A stretch of DNA of 64,000 nucleotides from Lepisosteus oculatus. Its lineage: Eukaryota > Chordata > Actinopteri > Semionotiformes > Lepisosteidae. Each line of letters begins with the position of its first letter. Position 1 is the stretch's first letter. Shown here piece after piece: positions 13,101 to 24,599 of this stretch. The notes under the pieces were generated by a model. That model was not told where the DNA came from. It was given only the letters and a program-made list of their open reading frames with translations, and made no database searches. Both the position numbers and the translations under genes were made by a program. Where the stretch lies: the NCBI RefSeq assembly GCF_040954835.1, contig NC_090699.1:19415817-19479816 (forward strand). Direction: 5' to 3'.

Positions 13101-16100
13101 TCTGAAATTAAAAGATCTGGTCATTTAAGCAATCCAGCGAGGGTTTTTTTTGTTTGCAAACATTTTATATTTCTGAACAAATCCAACAACAGAAAAAAAT
13201 TAAACATCTGTCACTTTTAGACGCAGGAAATGTAAGAAAATACATACCTGCTCATGAAGATAGGCATTGAATGCAATCAGGTAAAAGTAACACTCCAGAC
13301 TCTGCATTGTCCGCTGGAGAAAATACTCTTTGGTACTACTTCCCTGTTAATCACACAACAACGCTACCAGTTAGACGACAAATTCAAACAGGTCCGGAAG
13401 TTATCTAAGGTATATACAATTGGCTTCATGACTCTTACGCTTCTAGATTTTTCTTCTATTTTCATCTGAAAGGCCTCATTTAGGCTTCTATAGTTTTCAG
13501 GCCATGTTTTCTTTTACATCATCGCAGAGTGGTACTGTATAAACAGAACATGTATAACCGCCTTTGCCAGACTCACAGGCTTTCAAAGACTGCCCTGAAC
13601 AAATTTCTTTTTCAAAGTCTTCTCCTTTCCTAGTAGCAGTAAAGTGATAGGTGCTTTAGTCATAATCTGCTGCTGAACTTCTGCAGCATCTAGTTTTTGC
13701 GACAATGGTTCACATTGGTCCAGCAGGTCTCAACTGGACCCACTCCTCTGTCTCTCTCTCAGGTGATAATAACAGAACTAAAAAACCTGCCGGACTAAAC
13801 TAAACTGAACTAAGCCACCACTGGGCTAAATTAAGGATAGTTATGGCATGTGGGATTTATTGTAATTAGCTCAACAATTAATTATTCGGTGAAACAGTTA
13901 ATGAGACAATGGGTTCTTCCCAGGAAGACTTGCCCTCAGAGAATGGTTACCTCAGGAAGATCTGCATCTCACCTGAATCTGATAATCCTCTCCAATCCCC
14001 TCAAGTTTTTTCTTATTTTCATAAATCGCTTCTTTAATGTCGTGCATTTCTGAGCAAAGAGCTATAGCACTGTCAACCTGTGACAAAAAAGAAGTTGTAA
14101 ACGGGAACCTACTTAACCTCAAGTGATTAGCAATGTAAATTAAATTGGGTCATTTTTTTATTCAAAAACACTTTCTAATTAGTTAGCATATGTTGCAGCT
14201 CTAAAGTCTTTATCTGTTCTAAATAAATACACTGATCCTTAGTATAACAGTAGTATCAGTAGTACACTGGTACCAATATGAAAGATACATCATTAAACAT
14301 ACAAATAAATTAAGGATCATCTAATGTTTAGTCTAGCATTGGTCCTTAGTACATTCAATTAGAAATATTCACTACATCTGAAAATACCAACCTCAGATAT
14401 TTTTATAAAGAATGCCCAGTTTTAAACTACTAAACCCAATCGTAAAAATGAAATGGAAATAACTTTCATTTCCCTTGTTTTAGATGCAATTGATTCATAG
14501 GTTTCCAAATACCAGCCTCCTGCAGTCATGTATAAAAATGTTAGAGGTGAGCTAAAATAAAGCTTTCACCTCAAATGAGTAATTAACAGTTACTTCAGCC
14601 ATACAGTAGAGGGCAGTGCTGGCATTCGGATCCACAAGCACACACTTGTACTGTATACCTTAACACCAACAGGCAGTGGAAAATAAGTTTTAACTTTCAT
14701 ACGTTTTAGTGATGAAGTTTTTCCGTTTCATGATTCATCACTAAAATTGCTTAAAAGGGATACTTTTTTCCTTATTACAAAATCGAAAAGATATTTTGGT
14801 CAAATTAATATATTGTTTCCAAAGCATCTGTGCATTACTTAGTGAGATGAAGCACTCATATGATGTCAATAAAATCCAAATCAGTTTGATCACACAAAGC
14901 TGACTGAAGTGTTACATTCAGAAAAGTCAACCTCTTGTGGAGAAACAGAAATGCCATACAAATGTACAAAAAAAGAACATGGGAAGAGAAAACTGTTTGC
15001 GATGGAGGCTGAGCCCTTTACCTCTTCTATAACCCGTTGCCCATTTGGAAGCTTACTGACAAGGCTCTGGATGATCTGGAAGTGCACTTTTGGCGCTGCG
15101 CTGACAGTCTCGTCAACTCTGCAGACAAGAAACCATGCTCAAATTCTTCACATGTCCGTGAATGTGATTTCTTTCAACTATAAGGACGCAATCTATCACA
15201 AATCCCATAAACCTCAGGCAACTGCTGGGCTCACTGTTGAAGCCATCACGCAGAAAGCCCCCAACTCTTCAAAAATTCACCTTTAACTGGATTTCAGAAG
15301 TGCAGACAACACAGGAGAGTCCTATGCTAATGATCAATTGGGCAAACCTCCTCCACACATAATAAAGGCACAGAAAACACCCCTAATGTAGCTTCTGACG
15401 ACAACAGGAAACAAGGCATTCTCATATTCTGCAGCTCTCTAATGCAGATAGGAGATGCTCATCCTATGGAGTCACTCATTGTAAAACTTGATCAACCACC
15501 ACAACTGAAGACATGCAGATCAATGGAGGCTTATAATATCCAGTCATGTCCATGGGCCCAGAAGATGAGCCAGGGGACAAGACTTTGTGAAAATGGTTGC
15601 GCTTGCACAGTGTTAACTGTAAATAGAGCAGTATGCCTGTATTCCTGTTGTCTGTGCTGGTGAGGGAGGTTAGTGGGGAACTGCAGGCTTCTCAGGGTCT
15701 AGTAATTCACTGCTGAAAACTGTAACAGCACATGACTGCGATACTGGACACGATTCCTCTTGCTTACGGAGGTTTCTCAGGAGCGCCCTTCAGATGAAAC
15801 ATCACCAGGGCACCCAGGATCATCGCCAGGGTAGTCCTCCCCACTCCCACTTGGCAACTGAACAGCAAGGCAGGTGGAGGTCGTGTTGAGTCTCGAATAA
15901 GCAGCAGATTCGGGTTCTCCTGCAATGGGGAAAGAAGGACATTTGAGTCCTATAAATTCCACAGATAGGACCTAGTAAACAAAACAGTGCCAAACACTAA
16001 TCAACCTACAGGCACTATATTTGCATATGACTGAATCACTGAAGCTGATGTCCTGGCTTCTTATAGGAAATGGCTGGATGGGATGAATTAACTACTAACT

Positions 16101-19100
16101 ACTGCCCAGCAAGCCTGGTGTGCCTAATGGCTTTCTCTCATTTCAAAACCTCCTTCTGTTTCTTATTAGTGCACTTGTAAAGGCTACATTAGTCCATTAG
16201 ATAATTTAAATTTCACACTGCCTAAATAAAGTTCTCCCTCCACTTATTTTGAACTCTAGGAAAGGCATTTAAGCTGGCATTAGGAAAAGTTGTATGAAAA
16301 GAGGGAAATCTGTACTAGGAAAAGGCCAATAACTAGGAAAAAAGACACCATTTAGTAAACAGTGCTGTTATGTTTGCTTATGGAACAAAGTCTATGTAGT
16401 CATCCACAAAAAGGAAATTTAAACAGCTTCTGTTTTCACATTCATAAAAAATAGATACTTTGCTTCTGCACTGGAGTGTTAAGCTAAAATGATGAAATTC
16501 TCAATATCCAAAACATTTTGAAAAGAATAATACAGGAAATAAAAAGACCAGTTCTGGAATTATTTTATGCTAGTCCACCAGACATTAAAAGCAATATTTT
16601 ATAAACTACAGTCTTCCAGTAAATGACAAAGCGGTCACATTGTGTGAGTGTAACAATAACATTTACACGGGCGCAGGATAAATGTGGAGGTAGTTAAAAG
16701 CTCTTGTGAACATTGTACAAAAATGGTTAAGACTTCAAAAAGACAAAGAACTGCACTGTCTGTTTGACACCTTGTCTCCAAAAGCAGATCTCCAAAAAAG
16801 GCAAAAAGAAAAAAGAGACAGACAGCAAGTAAAACAACAGGACAGAAACCAGACTTTGGTATCAGGAAGAGCTTGCCTTGAAAGTTCACTGCCAAGGATT
16901 TCTCACAGTTTCTGACCTTAGAATCGTAGGTTCTGAATGCAGTGATGTGTTCAGTTTACCTAGTTCAAAACCTGCAGGTCATTGTTTTCTCAACAAATCC
17001 ATCTTCTTAAAGACGTGATGTTGAAAGCACTGAGAAAAAGCATATCTTTTTTGTCAAGCCATTCTAAGGCACTAAGAACATAAAAAGTTATGAATTTGGC
17101 AGCAAAATAGTTTTGCAGAATCTTATGCATGGCAGCTCTTTCATGCTATATCTCCCTACCTTACACCTTACAAGCAAAGAAGAAACATTATTTTTGAAAA
17201 GACTCTGTAAACAATAGTCTTTATAAAAAAATGTGAAACCCACACGGTTACCTCCAGATATATTCTTTAAATACTATATATCTTGAACTTGAAAGATTTA
17301 CCAACTGAATAATGTGTCTTGCTCAAATACATTCTCAACATGTTAGACTACAATCTTAACAGCATTGCACAGGGATCAAAGATACAGTAACCTTTGTTTG
17401 CCTTCCAGGACATACCCTGAGTATGTTAACAAAGCCATCAAACTGCTCTTCAAGTGGTGATCCCTCCATCGGCAATGGCAAGCGGTAGTATCTAGAAAAC
17501 AGACTGAGCATTAATGGCAACCAGGACACTTCACAAGGAATGGAGGACACAGCAAGGACGGGGTCTGCATTAGGGCTGGGCAACACACCGGACTGGGTTT
17601 GCTTTCTTCACTGACACCCTGTTTTTCCCTTCCTGCTGTTAGACTGTACACATATGCACTGTCCATCATCTCTTGACGACATATAAACAAAAAGAGTTCC
17701 AATTCTTTAAATAAACAGCAATAACCAGCTGTATTACAGCTACATCCAAAGCTTGATACAAACATAATACACCCTTATACAGTATATAAACAGATCATAA
17801 AGGGTTTTCATAAAAACAAGAGGGAGCACGTCACTAGCTAAACCGTTGTGATGTCATTGGTTGGTTCATACGGTATTCACCTAGCCTGTTTTATCACATC
17901 AGAAAATGTAAGGCTTTGCATGAAACCAGATTAAGATGAAAATTATTCTTTGGCAATTTTAAAATTATTTTACTTCCTATGAAATAAAAGAGGTCAACAG
18001 ATGATGGACTCACCAGCACTTAACTGGGCAAATTGAAAGCATAACCCTTTCTGAGCCGTAACACCATGGAAAAGAAAATACCTCAGACATTAATAAACAT
18101 CTGTACTTGACATGACCCCAGGCTCATTTCCACCAGTTTGTACTACTTCTCCTAAAAACACCATGAATGTTACATGCCATAAAATATTACTGTAACATCT
18201 CCAAAATATTATCCTGATTTATTTGTAAGAGCACAGACAGAGGCAAACAGTAAACTAATCAGAATGATTAATGCTCCCTGAATTATATACTGTAGGATAT
18301 CACTTAACCAGAATCTATAACACCAGGGTTAAGAGTCCACTATCATTTCATTGAACAGTGAACAATTCCTTAATGCGGTAAACTGGAGTTTTTTGGGAAA
18401 TATCCTAAAACTCAAGGAGACAGCCTAAACTGGAGTTTTTTGGGAAATGTCCTTAAACTCAAGGAGACAGTCTGCCCTTCTCAGACTGCTAAGTGTAGAT
18501 TCACTACATTTATTTTTAAATTTCAAGTTTCTATGTATGATGGTATGCCGAGACACCACCCAACGTATTCTTAAAAACCCTAAGTACTATTTTTGTCCTC
18601 TGCTTTAAATTTACCAACATTCCAGCAAAACATCACCCATCCGACAGGGATTAAATCACAGGTTTGCAGAAACAATTTACACAATAAATACGAAGTACAG
18701 AGAAATCCCTGAAGCTGGATCTAAAGCCAGGCAAGCTGAGTTTCAAAGGGATGGGTCATTTTGCACAAAAGGAACACTTCTAAGGATTAAGTTTAGATTG
18801 AGGCAGCTATATAATGTAGTACCCGGTGAAAATCAACACCCTTCAAATACCACTTGCCTCCTCAATCTCAGGCTATTTATTCAGCAATCTTGTCTGACCA
18901 GCTGCAGAAGCCTCTATCACAATCTGCACAAATAAATGTCACATTCTGATTCCCAGGCCCCATCAATGACATTTGTTGAATGTGATCGAATTAAAATTGG
19001 CAGGAAGGCTTCTTCTCAGTCATTCCTGATGGCTTTCACTCAACAACACCAGTGTACAGACGTCCAGAGTGAAGAGTGAAAGTCAAAGCTGCACGCTACC

Positions 19101-22100
19101 TGTATGAAGGCATAATAAAGGCAGGTCTCTTGTAAACCTCTTCAGTCACATGAATGTCCTCTTCACAGGTGATGGTGATGTGCTGAGGCTCATCTTTAAA
19201 GTGCTCAATGTCGTTGTAGACATAATATACATTTTCACTGAGCTTCGCAAAGTCATACAGCTGCAAATAAAATGTAGAAAAGTAAGTGTTAAATTGAGAT
19301 GCAAAACTTGCTTCACCTTCTAAGAGCATACGTTAATTCCAGTTAACCCCTACTTGATCCTCTATAGCTCTCCTACTGATGGGGCTCCCCATTTGAACAG
19401 AGATCATGACCGTTTCCTCACTCACTGCTCAGCACTTGTCACGAACCGCATTCCTATGAGCACCTCTCACTGCCAACAGCCGCGCACTAATTAATGAATT
19501 GTCATCCCTCACCCTCTCACTCCACTCAGTCCCCGCTCACTATTGAGAATAACCCTTGGCTTTCTCTTGTGCGCGTATACTACTCTCGACCTGATTTCCA
19601 GCTACCCGACCTTGTTTTCTTCCTGCTTCGACTTCGTCTCGCCTCTCGTTTTGGATTTGGATACTCCTGACCTGACTCTTGTGATACCCGACCTAGCTCT
19701 TCTACCTCGACTACGACTTCTGCCTTTTGTCTCTGGGATTTGGGCGCCAATCGCTAGCTACTACCTACAGTCTCAGCGCCGCATAGGGTCCAACCAGGTG
19801 CTCCCAACCCCATCCTTGACAGCACTACTGTGATGGTTCCCAAAATATTCCTCTTCCCTCTTTCTTCTCTTGCATTAATAATAATCATAATAATTGCTTA
19901 CACTTATATAGTGCTTTCTTGGACACTCCACTCAAAGTGCTTTACAGGTAATGGGGACCCCCCTCCACCACCACCACCAATGTGCAGCATCCACCTGGAT
20001 GATGCGACGGCAGCCATAGTGCGCCAGAACGCTCACCATACATCAGCTCTCAGTGGGGAGGAGAGCAGAGTAATGTAGCCAATTCATAGAGGGGGATTAT
20101 TAGGAGGCCATGATTGGTAAGGGCCAATGGTAAATTACACCCCTACTCTTTTCGAGAAACGCCCTGGGATTTTTAATGACCTCTGAGAGTCAGGACATCG
20201 GTTTTACATCTCATCCGAAGGACGATGATTGAGGGAATTCTCTTGCCGTGGACTACCTCGTCCACATTCTCTCCAAAATGTAGATTTCCACAAGCATACT
20301 TCCACGGCCTCACATCATGTTTCACACGACAGCTGTCAAATTTGATCAGCAAGGAAACATAAAAACAGCAAGAACACACGGCACAGACCTCCTTTCTGAT
20401 GGACAGCTCCAGCTTTTCAACTTTGACATCTTTCCCAAGTCCATGCAGGTTTTCATGGAGGTTTTCTTTCCTCCTTGGAGTGTATGGCACAAAATTGCTT
20501 TCCAAGTGTAAGAAAACGACGGGTTCTTCACGGACACAGATGAAAATAACCTCCTGCTCACAAAGGAAAAAGAGAAAATCAGGCTCCATCCCACACTTCA
20601 TCTTTTTTTGCCAAAGACTTCGTTAAAATGAAATATGAAAACTTATTTAAACTTAGTGAAAGACATCGTCTTGGAGTTTATTGTGCTCTGGTTATGGAAG
20701 CACTATAAATACTATGTTCTATAAAGGAAGCCACTTATAAGACTTATAAATATCTACATTTCTGCAATTAAATATGAACAGGCAATGCACCCTTTTTCTT
20801 GCATATGTGTATATATTATGTAAATATGAAACAAAATATACTGAAGGCTATCTTTTCATCACTCAGCTTATTAAAAAGCACCAATGTAATACCGCATTAC
20901 CATTTTGAAAGAATCCTGAAGACACCTGTTTCCCTCACATCATCAACAGGATGTCAGTGAACATAGGCAGACTACATGAACTGTTAAACACTGCTTACCT
21001 AATAAATATGGTAATAGTCCTAAACGGCCACAAAACTATGAGAAAAAGTTATCTTCTCATCAAAGCCATCTCACGACATAAGTTAGCTCCGAAATTGCTG
21101 CTTACGAACCATTCCAATTCAAAGGCTTCTATAAGCCATTCCTATGGTGTAGACTTTGATTTGAAAAAAAGCAAAGGGCTCTTTTATCCATTACATTTGC
21201 TGAAAAAGCCATGAAATCATCAGCAGGTACTGCGTGGCTTTACTGACCTCGTACCCTTGTGTCTGCAGTCTCTGTAGAACCTGTTTGAAGCCACTGAGGC
21301 TGGGCTGACCCATTCCAAACAAGGGGTAGCTGCCTTTGGCTTGCCTGAAGTTCGGGGCTCCATAGCTTCCAGTAGTGTTCAGGACATCTGCTTTACTGTA
21401 CACATCCTGCACCATGAAGTATTTACCCTGATGATGAAGATACACAAAAATATAGGTATTATATTGTGGTTACTTTAACAAGTTTTAAATACAATTTCTG
21501 CTATATTCCTCCCATTAAGCAATTGTTCATCCTGCTTCCTCTCATCTGCATGGCCGGCATATGCACAGCATTCCCTTGTTTCACAAGAGGAACGGCAGCA
21601 GTGAGCAGGAACAGGGAAAGGCTCACTATAATAAGCTTTCGGTTGCCCTGAAAAGTGCCCAGGTTTTTTTTAGACACACATTGGTCTCCCCACCTGTGTG
21701 GTAAGAATCACACATGTCCTTCTGGAAACACTTCAATGAAACCTCTACATAGGAGCCCACCCATATAACAGCAGATGTCTGTTTAATCCTGGTGGCTTAT
21801 ACTTCAGCTCTAAACATTTAGAATGAATGTAATTTCTTTTATTTATTTAGCATTGGCATAAGGACAGCACACATGCGTCCTAGTGCCGTCCATGTTTCCA
21901 TAAACCAAATATGGAAGTGGTCTGAACAAGAGTTAGTGGGCTCCCCTAAAACAATCCAGTTATCTTACCAATATCTAAAAAAAAAACACTATTAGTTTTT
22001 CTTTCCTGCTGTAGCTTAATTATAATTTCAAGAGGTGCGCATTTAAGCCCTTTCAAATCTATAACAGGTCTCATGGCTGTGCTACTATCTTTCTGTTCCC

Positions 22101-22707
22101 AGCCCAATTCCTCACCTGTACAAGGTAGTGCTCTGGCATTGTGTCTGAGATTCGCCCCAGGGTGTATTCTGCTTTGAAAAGGTCATCGTGAATCTGAAAC
22201 TCTTGTCTACAATTGTACCTAGAAAATACATCAAAGCTATCTGTTAATATTAAGGCCAAAAAAAGGCGAATTGTAAAACAAAAACAGACATATAGAGTGG
22301 CTTCAACATGAGATAAGATTTATATATGAAAAATAGAAATCAAAATCTTTATTGCTGTAGTGTAGCATTCAATTGCAAGAGTAAGACTATTAGGAAGGAA
22401 TTTTGTAAAATAAAAGACAACGTGCTGTTAGAGTGACTGAATATTACAGTATTGTTGTTTTCACGGTGCATACGGTGAAAAAAATCTTAAAATCCAAAGC
22501 TGTACTCACGTAATGACCACAGGAGCCACCTTATTGGTGATGATGGACTTGGCCTTGCTGCTGTGGATGTTGACTGTCTGAAAGGAGTTAATGCTCAGTG
22601 ACCGCCTGTTGTCTGCCATCCCGTTGCCATGGATACTTTCATATGGAGGTGCTACTGCAACTGTCTGTTGTGCTGCACTGGCAGTTGTACCCATAATCCA
22701 CACGCAG
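7036..22707 (-). CDS. pald1: Paladin (PALD1), phosphatase-domain-containing protein; 17 coding exons, codons 1-768, C-terminal exon not found
   Basis: Paladin is a cytosolic, membrane-associated protein with two protein-tyrosine-phosphatase-like domains, linked to endosomal phosphoinositide and receptor-kinase signalling and to neural crest and vascular development. The exon translations, spliced at GT-AG sites (one GC-AG), give one continuous frame that aligns throughout with remembered human PALD1. It starts MGTTAS, so Gly2 is a likely N-myristoylation site as in mammals. A GMGQPS motif lies near residues 130-140. The first C-x5-R loop is intact (C312 to R318). The second keeps its cysteine (C675) but has Ser681 in place of arginine. 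Codons 1-768 are present; human paladin has 856 residues, so the last roughly 90-100 residues (one exon) are missing. I did not find that exon on the minus strand of 1-7035, and it probably lies beyond the left edge. The untranslated exon 1 and promoter were not found. Exons are listed separately. Confidence 0.95.
7177..9068. other. pald1 intron between the last two exons found
   Basis: About 1.9 kb with no coding signal on either strand apart from short chance frames. No repeat was recognised. Confidence 0.8.
9069..9140 (-). CDS. pald1: pald1 coding exon, residues 698-721
   Basis: A 24-codon exon too short for ordinary ORF detection, bounded by the acceptor TTTTGCAG and the donor GTAACA. 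It encodes GFPEFSEDEIVSVPDAKYTK and GEFE, nearly identical to human GFPEVGEEELVSVPDAKFTK. Confidence 0.95.
9668..9808 (-). CDS. pald1: pald1 coding exon, residues 651-697, second phosphatase-like signature with Arg lost
   Basis: 47 codons between the acceptor GGTCTGCAG and the donor GTATGT. It encodes DFDQLMEAMKAALAEDSRTA and then FVFNCHNGKGSTTTAMV. Cys675 (codon 9736-9734, TGC) is kept, but the sixth position after it is Ser681 (codon 9718-9716, AGC) where human paladin has Arg. Plus-strand open frames over this exon are shadows. Confidence 0.95.
10460..10657 (-). CDS. pald1: pald1 coding exon, residues 585-650
   Basis: 66 codons between the acceptor TGCTCTTAG and the donor GTAGGA. It encodes KAQKWLEVSLEQEKQMKMF and then VTVQEIFNQH...LVYKRIPLSD.CAPKEQ, colinear with human paladin. 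Confidence 0.94.
11131..11310 (-). CDS. pald1: pald1 coding exon, residues 525-584, ending at a probable GC donor
   Basis: The acceptor GTGTTCAG precedes GAGAVLGYLTDEKRKYSHIL, and the exon continues through LQEELVLEGNGQIF. The only 3' end compatible with the frame of the next exon is GAG|GCAAGG, a GC-AG donor, giving exactly 60 codons. A GTGAGC eight bases further on would break the frame. Confidence 0.88.
11947..12063 (-). CDS. pald1: pald1 coding exon, residues 486-524
   Basis: 39 codons between the acceptor CTTACAG and the donor GTAGGA. It encodes LSTVKEMKVANFRRVPKM and VYGMAQPNSE, close to human LSTVREMDVANFRRVPRM. Confidence 0.95.
12827..12961 (-). CDS. pald1: pald1 coding exon, residues 441-485
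   Basis: 45 codons between the acceptor TTTCCAG and the donor GTGAGT. It encodes YPLVFALNFSKWMCSHPWIY and then a PADLVTKGTRVL tail, matching human YPLAFALSFSRWLCAHPELY. Confidence 0.95.
13248..13343 (-). CDS. pald1: pald1 coding exon, residues 409-440
   Basis: 32 codons between the acceptor TTAACAG and the donor GTATGT. It encodes GSSTKEYFLQRTMQSLECYF and then YLIAFNAYLHEQ, matching the human SLERYFYLILFNYYLHEQ block. Confidence 0.95.
13973..14077 (-). CDS. pald1: pald1 coding exon, residues 374-408
   Basis: 35 codons between the acceptor TGTCACAG and the donor GTGAGA. It encodes VDSAIALCSEMHDIKEAIYE and NKKKLEGIGEDYQIQ, colinear with human VDRAITACAELHDLKE. Confidence 0.95.
15022..15118 (-). 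CDS. pald1: pald1 coding exon, residues 341-373
   Basis: The acceptor TGTCTGCAG and donor GTAAAG give 97 bp, restoring the frame. It encodes VDETVSAAPKVHFQIIQSLV and then PNGQRVIEE, equivalent to the human FQVIQSFLRMVPQGRRMVEE. Confidence 0.95.
15768..15919 (-). CDS. pald1: pald1 coding exon, residues 291-341, first phosphatase signature
   Basis: The acceptor CATTGCAG and donor GTAAGC bound the exon. The translation holds PPPALLFSCQVGVGRTT: a complete C-x5-R loop with Cys312 (codon 15856-15854) and Arg318 (codon 15838-15836). Human paladin has FSCQMGVGRT at the same place. Confidence 0.95.
17416..17491 (-). CDS. pald1: pald1 coding exon, residues 265-290
   Basis: A 76-bp exon between the acceptor TTTTCTAG and the donor GTATGT. 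It encodes YYRLPLPMEGSPLEEQFDGF and VNILR, and completes the split Arg codon of the previous exon. Confidence 0.95.
17492..19099. other. pald1 intron containing a 47-bp tandem duplication
   Basis: No coding signal. The only structure noticed is the two-copy tandem repeat at 18379-18472. The other pald1 introns over 300 bp (for example 9141-9667, 14078-15021, 15920-17415) also show nothing beyond splice sites. Confidence 0.75.
18379..18472. repeat. Two-copy 47-bp tandem duplication
   Basis: The units 18379-18425 and 18426-18472 both begin TAAACTGGAGTTTTTTGGGA and end with AAGGAGACAG plus two or three bases. They differ at only a few positions, so the duplication is fairly recent. Confidence 0.9.
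19100..19260 (-). CDS. pald1: pald1 coding exon, residues 212-265
   Basis: The acceptor TTTGCAG and donor GTAGCG give 161 bp ending two bases into an Arg codon. It encodes LYDFAKLSENVYYVYND and then HVTEEVYKRPAFIMPSYR, matching the human HVTEEVYKRPLF segment. Confidence 0.95.
19400..19840 (+). repeat. Pyrimidine-rich interspersed repeat, possibly LTR-retroelement leader
   Basis: A C/T-rich stretch with repeated CTCGACCTGA / CCTGACCTGA-like words, unlike the AT-rich introns around it. It resembles leader regions ahead of the gag gene in fish LTR retrotransposons as I remember them. No gag or pol frame is visible. It lies within a pald1 intron. Confidence 0.3.
19870..20228 (-). repeat. 5S-rRNA-type SINE family, body and tail, reverse orientation
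   Basis: Contains CACTTATATAGTGCTTTCTT, GGACACTCCACTCAAAGTGC and CCCTGGGATTTTTAATGACC followed by a CATCTCATCCGAAGGAC segment. The same body is seen at 34890-35165, where a 5S-rRNA-like head is attached. The head is missing here. The element sits in a pald1 intron, ending about 160 bp from the exon at 20389. Confidence 0.75.
20389..20553 (-). CDS. pald1: pald1 coding exon, residues 157-211
   Basis: 55 codons between the acceptor TGAGCAG and the donor GTCTGT. It encodes EVIFICVREEPVVFL, then a YTPR...NLHENLHGLG segment and ELSIRKE, colinear with human paladin. Confidence 0.95.
21248..21427 (-). CDS. pald1: pald1 coding exon, residues 97-156 (GMGQPS motif)
   Basis: The acceptor CATCATCAG and donor GTCAGT frame exactly 60 codons. 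The translation includes GKYFMVQDV, YGAPNFRQ and FGMGQPSLSGF, the last being the hallmark N-terminal motif of paladin. Confidence 0.95.
22116..22218 (-). CDS. pald1: pald1 coding exon, residues 62-96
   Basis: The acceptor TTTCTAG precedes 22218 and the donor GTGAGG follows 22116. It encodes YNCRQEFQIHDDLFKAEYTL and onward to PEHYLVQ, matching the human YNCKEEFQIHDELL region. The 103-bp length restores the frame to a codon boundary. Confidence 0.95.
22510..22707 (-). CDS. pald1: pald1 first coding exon with start codon
   Basis: The ATG is at 22694-22692 and is followed by GTTASAAQQ, nearly identical to the human N-terminus. The likely acceptor is at 22709-22708 after a pyrimidine-rich stretch, leaving 13 untranslated bases before the ATG. 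The reading frame stays open upstream of the ATG, but that part belongs to a SINE and does not look like paladin. The donor GTGAGT follows 22510, and the exon ends two bases into a codon. Residues 1-62 end with the conserved NKVAPVVIT. Confidence 0.92.
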
Positions 22708-22769
22708 CTGTGAAGGACATTACAGCACATTGAACTGAGGCACACAATAGTGAAAAGGAAACCAAGGAG

Positions 22770-22960
22770 CCACACACTGATCTGACCAGCATCCACCCCA
22801 GTGTAGTGCAACGGTTTTGGGGTTTCTGCCCTTGCCGCTCCTGCTCTGCCAGTTCGTCCCTCGCTGCCTGGGCACGAACCCGGGTCTCCGGCGTCATGCA
22901 ACAGGGAACTTGCCAGCTGAGCTAAAGGAGAGCTCCCCCCAGCCCGGGTGGCTGAGATCC
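22770..22960 (-). repeat. tRNA-derived SINE next to the pald1 start exon
   Basis: Read on the minus strand, the head is CTTTAGCTCAGCTGGCAAG (A-box-like) followed by GGAGACCCGGGTTCGTGCCC (B-box-like), the layout of a tRNA-derived pol III promoter. It lies only about 60 bp upstream of the acceptor of the first coding exon of pald1, in the same orientation as the gene. It is not a tRNA gene: no 3' acceptor half was found. Confidence 0.7.
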
Positions 22961-24599
22961 CTGTTATACGCAGGGGTATATTCGTTACACCATTAAACAA
23001 CACACCTACACCTCTTAGGCCTCGATTTTCGGTTAGCGTAGAAGAGGTTAACTCCACTTGTCAACACATTTGTTTAGTATCCTAGATGAAAAGTGCTTCA
23101 AATGTAGCTTTTATATAGTTTAAAACCTTTTCAGTATTTGAAAATAATAGTTTAAGTCAGCCCATGTTTGGGTCTCTTTGTACCTTTCAGGACAATTTTC
23201 TAAGCTTTAACTGAAGTTTGTCTCATTTTAAGCAGGCCGCACTCTTTATTAATAACACTTGCCCAAATCTGGAGATCCAGGACCTTAACTGTTTCAGCTT
23301 GTTTTGTCTGGACAGAGAAGCACTGCAAATGGAATGTCAGATCAATGTTTAAAGTCTAGAGGAAATGGAGAAATTAAATTTTGCAGACAACGTGGCTTGC
23401 ACTGTATCAATGTAAGTGACACAAGGGAAGCCTGTTAGGCGCACTTTTGTTCTTATAAGCACCTTATAATGACCTAATTTAAATTCTACAGTCACTGCAA
23501 GTCACTTTGAAAATGCAAATTAAGACCCACTGAAAAAAAGCAATACACTGCTTTCTTCATTGGTTCTTCACTGCTTTCACTAATGCTTATTGCTTTACCA
23601 GTCAGCAACAGGCAACCTGCTGTTTCAAAAGTTTCCTGGCAGTAGTTTATCGTGTTAGAACTCGAACACAGTCAGCTTTAACAGAGCTGACTTTACTGTG
23701 TGTCAAAAATTGAGAGAGTTTTATACTAGCAGAATTAACAAAGAGACACAGTTGATAAAATGAGCCAAAACGATGTTAAATGTTAGCCTTTTTCCAATAC
23801 CCCTCAATATAATCAAAGTATTTCTGCAGCTTCTCCAGACCTCAAAGCGAACAGGTCTATTACAGTCTCTCCAGATAAACAAAGCTATCTATCTCGTCTG
23901 AACAAGCCAAACTTCAGGTTATTTTCACTTGGCCTGTGACCCACAAATTCTCCAAGTGCAGAAACAGCAGCTTCACAGAGGTCTTGTGTTAGGCTGTGGA
24001 CGGATCTTAGCATCAGTGAAGTCGAAAAAGGGACCAAAACAAGGGTGAAAACAACTTTTCAAGCAGCACAAAGACAAAAGTGGTTTGCTTTTATATCAGC
24101 GTGCCAGGGTGGAATATCCAGATCAAAATATTTATTTGAAGATACCGACAGTGGTTAACGCAGTTAGTCATTGCTCACTGCACCCCGCCTGCTGTAATGA
24201 GAGTTCTGTGGTGAGGATGGCCCTGGGTGGAGAGGTAAGCCATCCAACATGTGAATCTACTGCAAACAGCTGAAGCACAAACAATGAGAACAAACAGAAG
24301 TGCAAACTAAAAAGCACCTTTTCCACTTTCTTTCCAACAATCTTTTAATACTTCAAAACGTATCATTAGAAAGCGTGCACTTACAATTTCATTGCAATCT
24401 CCTAAGAAGATTGCAGATGTGCAGTACTTCTTATTCATTTGCTTGCCGAGTACTTCGTTATTAGTACTTTGGAAAGTCCCCAAATACAGAAGCTATGCAA
24501 AAAAAAAAGTGGACGATTCTTTAAGTGCAGATTTGTGACATTCGGGTGATCACAGCACACAACCGCGGCAATGTACACCACTTCATGTTGGTTTCAAAA

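Noticed and set aside
22800..22960. Possible tRNA gene on the minus strand
   Set aside because: A- and B-box-like elements are present but there is no complete cloverleaf or acceptor stem; better explained as a tRNA-derived SINE.
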